DNA of 6,070 bases, from contig JAEZFH010000021.1 of the NCBI GenBank assembly GCA_023437885.1, positions 1 to 6,070 of the forward strand, written 5' to 3'. This DNA comes from Bacillota bacterium (GTDB lineage: Bacteria > Bacillota > Clostridia > Lachnospirales > Lachnospiraceae). The position numbers and the translations under genes were made by a program. This document shows, one piece after another, positions 1-5,520 of the stretch. Each line of letters starts with the position of its first letter. Positions within the stretch are counted from its first letter, which is position 1. The notes under the pieces were generated by a model. It had not been told where the DNA came from and searched no databases. It saw only the letters and a program-made list of their open reading frames with translations.

Positions 1-306
1 GCTTAATACCGAGCCTAATCCCAGACTTGTCATTTCTTCGGGTGTCACCCTGTTTCTTTCAGCCTGAAGCATCTGCCCTGCTTTTTCCATCAGAGACATC
101 TGGCTTAGCAGAATGTCAACTCTTTCCTTAGTGGAACGTGACGCATCAAGATAGATCGGGTCTGCTTCCTCCTGCCCCTGTGTCCCCATGCTGCGCTTCC
201 CGCTTATCCTATCCACCCATTTGCTTTCACAGGCTGTAAGCATCAACAGCAATATAAGTACCATAATCACCGACATTACTTTCTTCATGCTTTTCCCTCG
301 ATTCAT
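1..306 (-). CDS. Glycoside hydrolase family 3 beta-glucosidase-type lipoprotein, N-terminal part only
   Basis: This is the N-terminal fragment of a secreted, lipid-anchored enzyme; the gene runs off the left edge. Counting from the ATG at 288, residues 1-20 form a lipoprotein signal peptide: MKK, a hydrophobic run, then lipobox LTAC with Cys20. A polar linker follows. Residues 55-96 carry the pattern that opens GH3 catalytic domains (ERVDILLSQMSLMEKAGQM, then VTPEEM and GLGSVLS). GH3 enzymes release terminal glucose or similar sugars from beta-glucosides; the catalytic residues lie beyond the edge, so the substrate cannot be judged. There are two in-frame starts: ATG at 306 has GAGGTGA 6 nt upstream, and ATG at 288 has GAGGG 6 nt upstream. 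I list the longer form because its Shine-Dalgarno is better; it adds six residues (MNRGKS) to the signal peptide. The family call is fairly sure, the start less so. Confidence 0.8.
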   Translation of the reverse strand, partial: MNRGKSMKKVMSVIMVLILLLMLTACESKWVDRISGKRSMGTQGQEEADPIYLDASRSTKERVDILLSQMSLMEKAGQMLQAERNRVTPEEMTSLGLGSVLS

Positions 307-326
307 TAATATTCACCTCGATTCAT
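296..326 (-). repeat. 11-bp direct repeat carrying two ribosome binding sites before the GH3 gene
   Basis: The sequence ATGAATCGAGG (minus strand) occurs twice, at 326-316 and 306-296, with 20-nt periodicity. Each copy supplies a Shine-Dalgarno core: GAGGTGA at 319-313 for the ATG at 306, and GAGGG at 299-295 for the ATG at 288. The TGA within the first core also ends the preceding short reading frame, so translation of the two could be coupled. Confidence 0.6.
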
Positions 327-499
327 AATCCAAATTATATGATAACATATTGGCTGCTGCCAATGTACTTTTATCGAATTCCTTTGCAATTGTATATACT
401 GCCGCTTCACTCTGCCTTATAAAATCCGCAGCCGGTAAACCCACCTGTAGTAAACGCTACAAGAATCAAAGCAACCAATATTGATTTCATCCTTTTCAT
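313..499 (-). pseudogene. Possible small lipoprotein gene split over two reading frames
   Basis: Two overlapping minus-strand frames look like halves of one small protein. From ATG 499 to TGA at 407, 30 codons give a signal-peptide-like sequence: MKRMK, a hydrophobic stretch, then lipobox FTGC with Cys24. From about 444 to TGA at 313, the +1 frame gives a soluble, protein-like tail including SEAAVYTIAKEFDKSTLAAA and ending NLDYESR. Removing one base, for example one T in the T4 run at 424-421, joins them into about 61 residues with no stop. The tail's stop codon lies inside the Shine-Dalgarno of the GH3 gene. I recognise no family. No good ribosome binding site precedes ATG 499, and the -10 box of the predicted promoter overlaps it. 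The region could therefore be a decayed gene, a one-base error, a frameshifted gene, or untranslated leader with chance coding look. Confidence 0.35.
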
Positions 500-525
500 T
501 ATATTATAATGGATAAACCTTCCAA
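498..525 (-). promoter_or_regulatory. Sigma-A-like promoter for the left-hand (GH3) unit
   Basis: On the minus strand TTGGAA (525-520, 4 of 6 to TTGACA) is followed after 16 nt by a perfect TATAAT (503-498). A second perfect TATAAT overlaps at 508-503, but its spacing to the -35 is only 11 nt. Predicted start of transcription is near 490, giving a leader of roughly 185 nt before the GH3 start. It lies between the deoC terminator and the GH3 gene, where a new promoter is expected. Confidence 0.55.
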
Positions 526-624
526 CCTGGACCCCGGAAATTATATATTATATAGTAATTGTTATGCTGTTTTAGTAATTATCTTCCTTTTATTTGATTA
601 TTTGGGAAACAAAATGGATTGCAG
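526..624. other. AT-rich intergenic stretch without a supported gene
   Basis: This stretch between the deoC terminator and the promoter at 498-525 is strongly AT-rich (TATATAAT-like runs at 541-554). A 62-codon plus-strand frame starting at 509 crosses it and the terminator hairpin. That frame has no ribosome binding site and its end is dictated by the hairpin, so I do not call it. No RNA gene or operator was seen. Confidence 0.5.
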
Positions 625-678
625 AAAAAAAGCTGTTTCAAAACCAATGTTATCCCATGATATTGGTTTTGAAACAGC
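625..678 (-). terminator. Rho-independent terminator after deoC
   Basis: On the minus strand a perfect 17-bp inverted repeat (arms 678-662 and 648-632, sequence GCTGTTTCAAAACCAAT and its complement) surrounds a 13-nt loop and is followed at once by seven U (631-625). It begins 7 nt after the deoC stop codon. The stem is long but not GC-rich; its base is GCTG/CAGC. It ends the nucleoside operon. On the plus strand there is no U-tract after the stem, so it should work in one direction only. Confidence 0.93.
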
Positions 679-685
679 CTTATTC

Positions 686-1333
686 TTAATCCGTTAACAC
701 CATTACCGCAGAACTGGTACCAATTCTCTGGCAGCCGAGGCTTATAAATTCCTCCATCTCTTCCCTGCTTCTGATTCCACCCGATGCTTTGATTTTCACC
801 TTCGGCCCGATCTGCTTTTTAAACAATTCGATATCCTCCGGTTTTGCACCGGCACTTCCGAAGCCGGTTGAGGTCTTGATATAGTCTGCACCGCCCTCGG
901 TTACACATCTGCACAATGCTATTTTCTCATCCTCGGTTAAATAGCAGGTTTCTATAATCACCTTTAATATCCGGTCATCTCCAACGGCTTTTTTTAACTC
1001 TGCAATTTCCCCGGTTATTTTATCAAAATCTCCGTTTTTAACATCGCCCAGGTTGATCACCATATCAATTTCATTGGCTCCCTCCAGAAGCGCCTGTCTT
1101 GTTTCCGCCGCCTTGATTTCCCTGGTTTGATACCCGAGCGGAAAGCCGATGACTGTACAGATATTAAGCTGTTCGTATGCCTCTTTCACTCTCCGTACAT
1201 AGGAAGGCGGAATGCATACGGACGCTGTCTTGTGCTTCATCGCCTCCTCGCATAATTTCCTGATCTCTTCCCAGGTAGCTGCCGCTTTTAAGTGGGTATG
1301 ATCAATATATCCCATAATTTCTTTTCCGTTCAT
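686..1333 (-). CDS. deoC: Deoxyribose-phosphate aldolase
   Basis: DeoC (EC 4.1.2.4) is a cytoplasmic class I aldolase that splits 2-deoxyribose-5-phosphate into glyceraldehyde-3-phosphate and acetaldehyde, the last step of deoxyribonucleoside breakdown. The 215-residue protein has the expected TIM-barrel length. It shows IDHTHLKA near the start, IGFPLG, NEIDMVIN (Asp90), KVIIET, DYIKTSTGF with the Schiff-base Lys153, KIKASGGIR with the second active-site Lys182, and the RIGTSSA phosphate-site motif near the C-terminus. I chose the ATG at 1333 because GGAGG (1343-1339) lies 5 nt upstream. An in-frame ATG at 1345 would add MEAL but has no spaced Shine-Dalgarno. It is the last gene of the operon, 27 nt after the nucleoside hydrolase and just before a terminator. 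All key residues are intact and the call is safe. Confidence 0.97.
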   Translation of the reverse strand: MNGKEIMGYIDHTHLKAAATWEEIRKLCEEAMKHKTASVCIPPSYVRRVKEAYEQLNICTVIGFPLGYQTREIKAAETRQALLEGANEIDMVINLGDVKNGDFDKITGEIAELKKAVGDDRILKVIIETCYLTEDEKIALCRCVTEGGADYIKTSTGFGSAGAKPEDIELFKKQIGPKVKIKASGGIRSREEMEEFISLGCQRIGTSSAVMVLTD

Positions 1334-1338
1334 AAGAG

Positions 1339-1343
1339 CCTCC
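1339..1343 (-). promoter_or_regulatory. Ribosome binding site that fixes the deoC start
   Basis: GGAGG on the minus strand with a 5-nt spacer to ATG 1333. It overlaps the alternative ATG at 1345, which therefore cannot use it; this favours the shorter protein. Confidence 0.75.
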
Positions 1344-1360
1344 ATCCTGTTTTATCATCC

Positions 1361-2305
1361 TTAAAATACAGACAGCAATCTCCTGACTGCCAAATCAGAG
1401 TTAACCCGGATACAGTATTGGATTTCATCATGATCATAGACCGGAATAAATCCCTCATCCATCCGGATCATGCCGCGAAACTCTTCATTCTCATATTCTA
1501 CAGCAGCACGCAGCATATGATATTCACCGATGGACGGGTCTTCGGCAATCAGCATTGCCAACGGATCATGAAGCACAGACCGGTCCAGGCATCCCATGGA
1601 CTGATAGCTGAAATTGAAATAGTATTCCAGGGCAGACTGCATATACCGGACAATCTCCCTGTTTTCTTCCGCACAATACTTGCCCAGCAGAGAAATGTCC
1701 TGCGCAGACAAAAAGGTTTCCATTGTAACATCCAAACCTACCACAGTCATTGGAAAACCTGCCCGGAACACAATATCCGAAGCTTTAGCATCTCCGTAGA
1801 TATTGGCTTCCGCATAGGGGCTGATATTTCCCGGCTTATGGAAGGTTCCTCCCATAACTACCAGGCGCTTCACCTTATACGGAAGTCTGGGATCCTTCTT
1901 CAGGGCTGATGCTATATTGGTTAACCGTCCCAGAGTTACAAGGATCAAGTCTCCCTGAAGCTCTTCCGCTTTTCGTATAATAAAATCCGAAGCCTCCTCT
2001 TCCAGAAGCTTTTGTTCAGATTTTGGCAACTCCACATTACCGATCCCATTGTCTCCGTGAATATGGGTCGGGTAGGGCTCTATCTCACCTTCCAGGCTCC
2101 GGTTTGCGCCAAGCACTACCGGTATCTCATAGCCGCAGTTGGCCAGCTTTATTAAACGCAGCGTATTTTCCGCTGCCTGCACCGACGAAGTATTTCCATA
2201 GACCGTTGTAAAGCCCTCCACATGGAGTTTTTTGCTTTTTAAAGCATACAGTATGGCAATAGAATCATCGATACCGGTATCGCAATCCACTATGATATGT
2301 TTCAT
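1361..2305 (-). CDS. Nucleoside hydrolase, inosine-uridine preferring family (IunH/Rih type)
   Basis: A cytoplasmic enzyme of 314 residues, normal for the family, that hydrolyses the N-glycosidic bond of ribonucleosides to free base and ribose. The calcium and ribose site is visible: N-terminal DCDTGIDD (Asp7, Asp9, Asp13, Asp14), Asn38 in VYGNT, HGDNG at 83-87, Thr124 in the VTLGRLTN stretch, the GN...YAEANIYGD loop (Asn160, Glu166, Asn168), and HD at 246-247. Two positions differ from the usual family sequence: the common GPLTN is GRLTN, and the usual Phe of AEFN is Ala167. Base preference cannot be read from this. AAAGGA (2321-2316) lies 10 nt before the ATG, a slightly long spacing. It starts 20 nt after the sugar kinase gene, which fits ribose released here being phosphorylated by that kinase. 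The family call is sure, the substrate open. Confidence 0.93.
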   Translation of the reverse strand: MKHIIVDCDTGIDDSIAILYALKSKKLHVEGFTTVYGNTSSVQAAENTLRLIKLANCGYEIPVVLGANRSLEGEIEPYPTHIHGDNGIGNVELPKSEQKLLEEEASDFIIRKAEELQGDLILVTLGRLTNIASALKKDPRLPYKVKRLVVMGGTFHKPGNISPYAEANIYGDAKASDIVFRAGFPMTVVGLDVTMETFLSAQDISLLGKYCAEENREIVRYMQSALEYYFNFSYQSMGCLDRSVLHDPLAMLIAEDPSIGEYHMLRAAVEYENEEFRGMIRMDEGFIPVYDHDEIQYCIRVNSDLAVRRLLSVF

Positions 2306-2325
2306 TTGTTATTCATCCTTTCAAA

Positions 2326-3234
2326 TTACTTGTGCAAAGGCTCAAAATTAAGTACCTCTTCCATGGCAGGTATGGACTGCCCCGCTCCCAGACGGGTGAC
2401 AGCAATGGCAGAAGCCTTTGCCGCAATATCCAAAGCCTCTTCCACATTGCCCTCAAGAAGCAGACTGCCAAGGAAGAAGCCGGTAAAGGTATCCCCTGCC
2501 GCCGTAGTATCCACGGGCTTCACCTGATAGATCGGCTGTTGTATTGTCCTTTCGCTGTCCCTATAGATGGAGCCGCCTTCCCCGAGGGTTAATACTATTT
2601 TTGCATTGGGGAACCGCTTTCCTAATTCTTCGGCAAGCGCTGCTCCTGCATCCTTCATTTCGTTTTGATTGCATAATCCCATACCTTCGATTTCATTCAG
2701 GATCAGATAATCCGCCAAATGAAGGGGATACGCGGATATCTTTTCATTCAGGGGCGATGGGTTGAATACTATCTTCATCCCTTTTTCGTGGGCTTTCTGC
2801 ATGAGATAGCCAATCTGGTTAATTTCATTTTGCAGAATGAGAAAGTCTCCCTGCTCAAAATGAAGCAGCGTTTCATCGATCTCTTCTTTTTGGATCTCCT
2901 GATTTGCTCCGCCATAGAGCAGAATACAATTCTGCCCGTCCTTTTCCTTCTGGATAATGGCATGCCCGCTGGCTCCGCTCTTCTTTCGGATGAACTGCGT
3001 ATTTACTCCGGCCTGGTTTAGCATCGCAAGAAGCATCTGGGAATCCTCCGCTCCAACGGCTCCGGCATGCCACACTGGCATACCGCTTCTGCACAGGGCA
3101 AGGGATTGATTCAGTCCCTTGCCACCGCAGGTAACCTCCATTTTAAGGGAGGACAGCGTCTCCTTTGCTCGAACGAAATGATCAACATCATAGATATAAT
3201 CCAAATTCAGTGAACCGAAATTTAATATTTTCAT
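2326..3234 (-). CDS. rbsK: Ribokinase-like PfkB-family sugar kinase (ribose or deoxyribose)
   Basis: This PfkB-fold kinase of 302 residues (E. coli ribokinase has about 309) transfers phosphate from ATP to O5 of a pentose. Visible motifs are GSLNLD at 7-12 (sugar site), GGKGLNQ at 37-43 (PfkB signature 1), NPSP at 158-161, NEIE at 180-183 (magnesium/phosphate motif), LTLGEGG, and DTTAAGDTFTGFF from 242 (signature 2) with catalytic base Asp248. Ribokinase and deoxyribokinase cannot be separated by eye; lying between a nucleoside hydrolase and, further on, deoC, either is plausible. The start is unclear: AAGGGGG ends directly against an in-frame ATG at 3249 (five extra residues) and sits 15 nt before the ATG at 3234. 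I prefer 3234 because family members begin just before the first strand (MKILNFG). Confidence 0.88.
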   Translation of the reverse strand: MKILNFGSLNLDYIYDVDHFVRAKETLSSLKMEVTCGGKGLNQSLALCRSGMPVWHAGAVGAEDSQMLLAMLNQAGVNTQFIRKKSGASGHAIIQKEKDGQNCILLYGGANQEIQKEEIDETLLHFEQGDFLILQNEINQIGYLMQKAHEKGMKIVFNPSPLNEKISAYPLHLADYLILNEIEGMGLCNQNEMKDAGAALAEELGKRFPNAKIVLTLGEGGSIYRDSERTIQQPIYQVKPVDTTAAGDTFTGFFLGSLLLEGNVEEALDIAAKASAIAVTRLGAGQSIPAMEEVLNFEPLHK

Positions 3235-3276
3235 GTGCGTATTGCGCATCCCCCTTCAATTCCGCTGCCAAGACAG

Positions 3277-4632
3277 CTATCTCTTAATAAATTGATCAAA
3301 GCAGTCCTTCGCTTCCCGCTGGGTCTTCTCCTCATCGACCAGGACCAGCCGCCCCTGCTTTACAACAACTTCACCATTGATCACCGTATAGTCAACGGCT
3401 CCTTTTAATCCGACCGTTGCCAGGACTGACTTGGGATCCACCATGGCACCGACCAGCTCGAACCGGTTTGTATTCACCATAAAAAAGTCTGCGGCTTTGC
3501 CCTGCTCCAGGGAGCCGATATCATCACGGCCCAAAATTTTAGCTCCGCCAACCGTTGCCAGCTTTAACATATCGTAGCCCGTAGGCGCTTTGTGTCCATA
3601 CTGCAGCCTGTGCAGCAGATATCCGGTTCTGATTTCCTCCAGCAGATTGGAACCATCGTTGCTGGCACTGCCATCCACAGCAAGCCCTACCGGAATGCCA
3701 AGAGCCAGCATCTCCGGAATCCGGGCGACGCCCGAGGATAATTTCATATTGGAGACCGGGCAATGGGCAACTCCGGTCTGGGTCCGGGCAAGCTGTTCCA
3801 ATTCTGCTTCATTAAAATGAATTCCATGGGCGAACCAGACATCGCTGCCGATCCATCCCAGACTTTCCATATATTCCAAGGGCCTCATTCCGTAAGCTTC
3901 TACCGTGAACCGCTCTTCATCCCGGGTCTCTGCGAGATGGGTATGCAGCCGTACCCCAAGGCTTCTTCCCAGCTTTGCGGACTCCCGCATTAAATCCGGC
4001 GTAACGCTGAAGGGTGAGCAGGGAGCCAGTGCTACCTGCCTCATGGAAAATCGGCTTGCATCATGGAATTGCTCCACCAGCCTCCGGGAATCCCTTAATA
4101 TGGCCTCCGTCGTCTGGACAACAGAATCCGGGGGCAGGCCGCCGTCCTTCTTGCTCAGGGACATACTCCCCCTGGATACATGCATTCGTATTCCCAGCTC
4201 TGCGGCAGCTGCAAATTGTGCTTCTATCATTTCATTTCTGCCTTCCGGAAATACATAGTGGTGATCGAAACAGGTGGTGCAGCCATTCTTCATTAATTCA
4301 CCCATTCCCAGGAGGGAAGTGGAATGGATGACCTCTTCGTCAATATTTTTCCACAGCTCATATACGGTTGTCAGCCAGGGGAAAAGCTCCATGGACTGAA
4401 CCTGCGGAAGATTGCGGGTAAAGATTTGATATAAATGATGGTGGGTATTCACTAATCCCGGATACATGGACATATTGGTTCCGTCAAGTATTGTATCTGC
4501 CTGCCACTCCTTATCGCTAATGTCGGCTATCGCACCATTCTCAATAAATACATTTGTATTCTCCAGCACCCGATCCTGAGAATCACAGGTTACGATATAG
4601 CGTAAATTTTTAACCAATATTGATTTCTTCAT
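3277..4632 (-). CDS. Amidohydrolase, 8-oxoguanine deaminase type
   Basis: A cytoplasmic metal-dependent deaminase of 451 residues, in the amidohydrolase group that includes 8-oxoguanine deaminase (EC 3.5.4.32, giving urate and ammonia), hydroxydechloroatrazine ethylaminohydrolase AtzB and guanine deaminase-like enzymes. An N-terminal beta-sandwich strand leads into PGLVNTHHHLYQ with the metal pair His64 and His66. TTCFDHHYVFP and DGGLPPDS follow, the latter typical of the 8-oxoguanine branch. Further along are LHTHLAET (His232, Glu235), WFAHGIHF (His269), HCPVSNMKLSSG and AVDGSASNDGSN with metal Asp320. The C-terminal sandwich is complete. GGAGGT (4642-4637) fixes the ATG at 4632; longer in-frame starts lack a site. 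A 105-nt gap separates it from the phosphorylase, while the kinase follows at a short distance. The subfamily call rests on remembered motif similarity, so a related aminopurine or pterin substrate remains possible. Confidence 0.85.
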   Translation of the reverse strand: MKKSILVKNLRYIVTCDSQDRVLENTNVFIENGAIADISDKEWQADTILDGTNMSMYPGLVNTHHHLYQIFTRNLPQVQSMELFPWLTTVYELWKNIDEEVIHSTSLLGMGELMKNGCTTCFDHHYVFPEGRNEMIEAQFAAAAELGIRMHVSRGSMSLSKKDGGLPPDSVVQTTEAILRDSRRLVEQFHDASRFSMRQVALAPCSPFSVTPDLMRESAKLGRSLGVRLHTHLAETRDEERFTVEAYGMRPLEYMESLGWIGSDVWFAHGIHFNEAELEQLARTQTGVAHCPVSNMKLSSGVARIPEMLALGIPVGLAVDGSASNDGSNLLEEIRTGYLLHRLQYGHKAPTGYDMLKLATVGGAKILGRDDIGSLEQGKAADFFMVNTNRFELVGAMVDPKSVLATVGLKGAVDYTVINGEVVVKQGRLVLVDEEKTQREAKDCFDQFIKR

Positions 4633-4636
4633 AATT

Positions 4637-4642
4637 ACCTCC
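4637..4642 (-). promoter_or_regulatory. Ribosome binding site that fixes the deaminase start
   Basis: GGAGGT on the minus strand ends 4 nt before ATG 4632. It rules out the longer in-frame TTG and ATG starts (4665, 4644), which have no Shine-Dalgarno. The perfect palindrome at 4649-4660 lies only 6 nt upstream. Confidence 0.8.
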
Positions 4643-4648
4643 ATGATA

Positions 4649-4660
4649 CCGCTGCAGCGG
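4649..4660. promoter_or_regulatory. 12-bp perfect palindrome before the deaminase gene (possible operator or RNA hairpin)
   Basis: CCGCTGCAGCGG equals its own reverse complement and sits 6 nt upstream of the Shine-Dalgarno of the deaminase gene. It could be a repressor site, though it is short, or form part of a leader structure that affects ribosome access. No matching second copy was seen in the window, so an operator role is only a suggestion. Confidence 0.3.
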
Positions 4661-4671
4661 CACAATACAGG

Positions 4672-4692
4672 AAAAAGCTTCCGAACACGGAA
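4672..4692 (-). terminator. Weak internal terminator or attenuator between phosphorylase and deaminase
   Basis: On the minus strand TTCCG (4692-4688), loop TGTT, CGGAA (4683-4679), then GC and five U (4676-4672). A 5-bp stem is short for a terminator, so partial termination or pausing is the most it supports. It would lower expression of the four downstream genes relative to the two phosphorylases. Confidence 0.35.
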
Positions 4693-4726
4693 CCCTTCTC
4701 CGCCATACCCGGTACAGCAAGCAGCC

Positions 4727-4750
4727 GGCTGCCCAGCTTAGCGGGCAGCC
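4727..4750 (-). other. Stable hairpin across the stop codon of the second phosphorylase gene
   Basis: Arms GGCTGCCC (minus 4750-4743) and GGGCAGCC (4734-4727) form an 8-bp GC-rich stem with an 8-nt loop holding the TAA stop (4740-4738). No U-tract follows, so it is not a classic terminator. It may protect the 3' end of the upstream message or stall RNA polymerase. Confidence 0.45.
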
Positions 4751-5505
4751 AATTCCTTCTTTATTATTTGTGTCATTGCTTCAATTCCTACGCGGATCGC
4801 CCGGTCTTCCCATTCACGCGGATAATCCTTATCATCATTGGAATAGCTCTTGTAATTTGTAGCGCTGATCATAACGGAAGACATTCTGATATCCAAGGAT
4901 GCGGCAACCAGGAACAGGGTTGCGCATTCCATGCTCGAATTGGTCGCTCCGCCCTTCTCATACGCCTCCCATTTGCTCTGCAGCTCATAATAAACCGGCT
5001 TTGTCTCGGGGGATACTTCCGTATAAAAGGAATCCTTGGAGATTGTTTCTCCAACATTATACGGAATATCAAGCTTCCTTGCCGCGGCCACCAGTTCCTT
5101 AACCATATTATAATCTGGTATGGCAGGAAATTCCATAGGCAGATAATGCAGTCCGGTTCCTTCCATTCTTACCGCACCGTTGGGAATGACCACATCCCCT
5201 ATGCTAACCTTCGGAGAGGTTGATGCGCAGGACCCGATTCTCATCATAGTATGCGCCCCGCATTCAAACAACTCCTCCACCGCAATTGCTGCGGAGGGTC
5301 CCCCGATCCCGGTACTGGTAACGGTTACCGGCACCCCTGCCAGCGTTCCGGTATAGGTGAGATATTCACGGTGATGCGCTATCTTAACCGGATTATCAAA
5401 ATAAGCCGCTATTTTGGCTGCTCTCTCTACACTTCCCGGTAAAAACACATACTCTCCTACCTGCTCCTTCGTAACACTCAGATGCATCATTTTCTTCTCT
5501 TGCAT
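4738..5505 (-). CDS. udp: Nucleoside phosphorylase I family, uridine-phosphorylase-like
   Basis: A 255-residue cytoplasmic enzyme of the length and layout of uridine phosphorylase (E. coli Udp 253). It would phosphorolyse a nucleoside to base and (deoxy)ribose-1-phosphate. The phosphate and ribose site is visible: LPGSVER (Gly24, Arg28), HREY (Arg46), STGIGGPSAAIAVEEL, RIGS (Arg89, Ser92), then SKDSFY and NSSMECATL with Met192 and Glu193. By direct alignment with E. coli Udp, the uracil-binding Gln166 and Arg168 fall on Val164 and Pro166 here, and Glu196 on Ser191; base preference may thus differ from uridine. AGGAGG (5520-5515) lies 9 nt before ATG 5505 and overlaps the stop of the upstream gene. 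The open frame continues upstream to 5652, but that part overlaps the neighbouring gene and lacks the family pattern. Family sure, substrate not; the symbol is by family only. Confidence 0.85.
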   Translation of the reverse strand: MQEKKMMHLSVTKEQVGEYVFLPGSVERAAKIAAYFDNPVKIAHHREYLTYTGTLAGVPVTVTSTGIGGPSAAIAVEELFECGAHTMMRIGSCASTSPKVSIGDVVIPNGAVRMEGTGLHYLPMEFPAIPDYNMVKELVAAARKLDIPYNVGETISKDSFYTEVSPETKPVYYELQSKWEAYEKGGATNSSMECATLFLVAASLDIRMSSVMISATNYKSYSNDDKDYPREWEDRAIRVGIEAMTQIIKKELAAR

Positions 5506-5514
5506 GTCGCGTCT

Positions 5515-5520
5515 CCTCCT
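5515..5520 (-). promoter_or_regulatory. Ribosome binding site that fixes the second phosphorylase start
   Basis: A full AGGAGG on the minus strand, 9 nt before ATG 5505. It shares bases with the TAG stop (5521-5519) of the upstream phosphorylase gene, so translation of the pair is probably coupled. Confidence 0.85.

Noticed and set aside
547..552. Additional perfect TATAAT on the minus strand
   Set aside because: No -35-like hexamer lies at suitable distance; the box is a by-product of the TATA-rich stretch.
632..678. 17-bp inverted repeat as the end of an insertion sequence or a small transposable repeat
   Set aside because: A single hairpin directly after a stop codon with a U7 tract is explained by a terminator; there is no partner copy, target duplication or transposase in the window.
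509..697. Plus-strand 62-codon frame with a hydrophobic stretch
   Set aside because: It has no ribosome binding site, starts inside the minus-strand promoter, reads through the deoC terminator hairpin and ends in deoC; AT-rich DNA easily gives hydrophobic codons.
1292..1909. Long plus-strand frame of 205 codons opposite deoC and the nucleoside hydrolase
   Set aside because: It is antisense to two genes with clear motifs, lacks a ribosome site, and its sequence resembles no family.
4635..4706. 23-residue leader-peptide-like frame ending in the Shine-Dalgarno of the deaminase gene
   Set aside because: No convincing ribosome binding site precedes the ATG and there is no run of regulatory codons; it spans the hairpins, so coding is doubtful.
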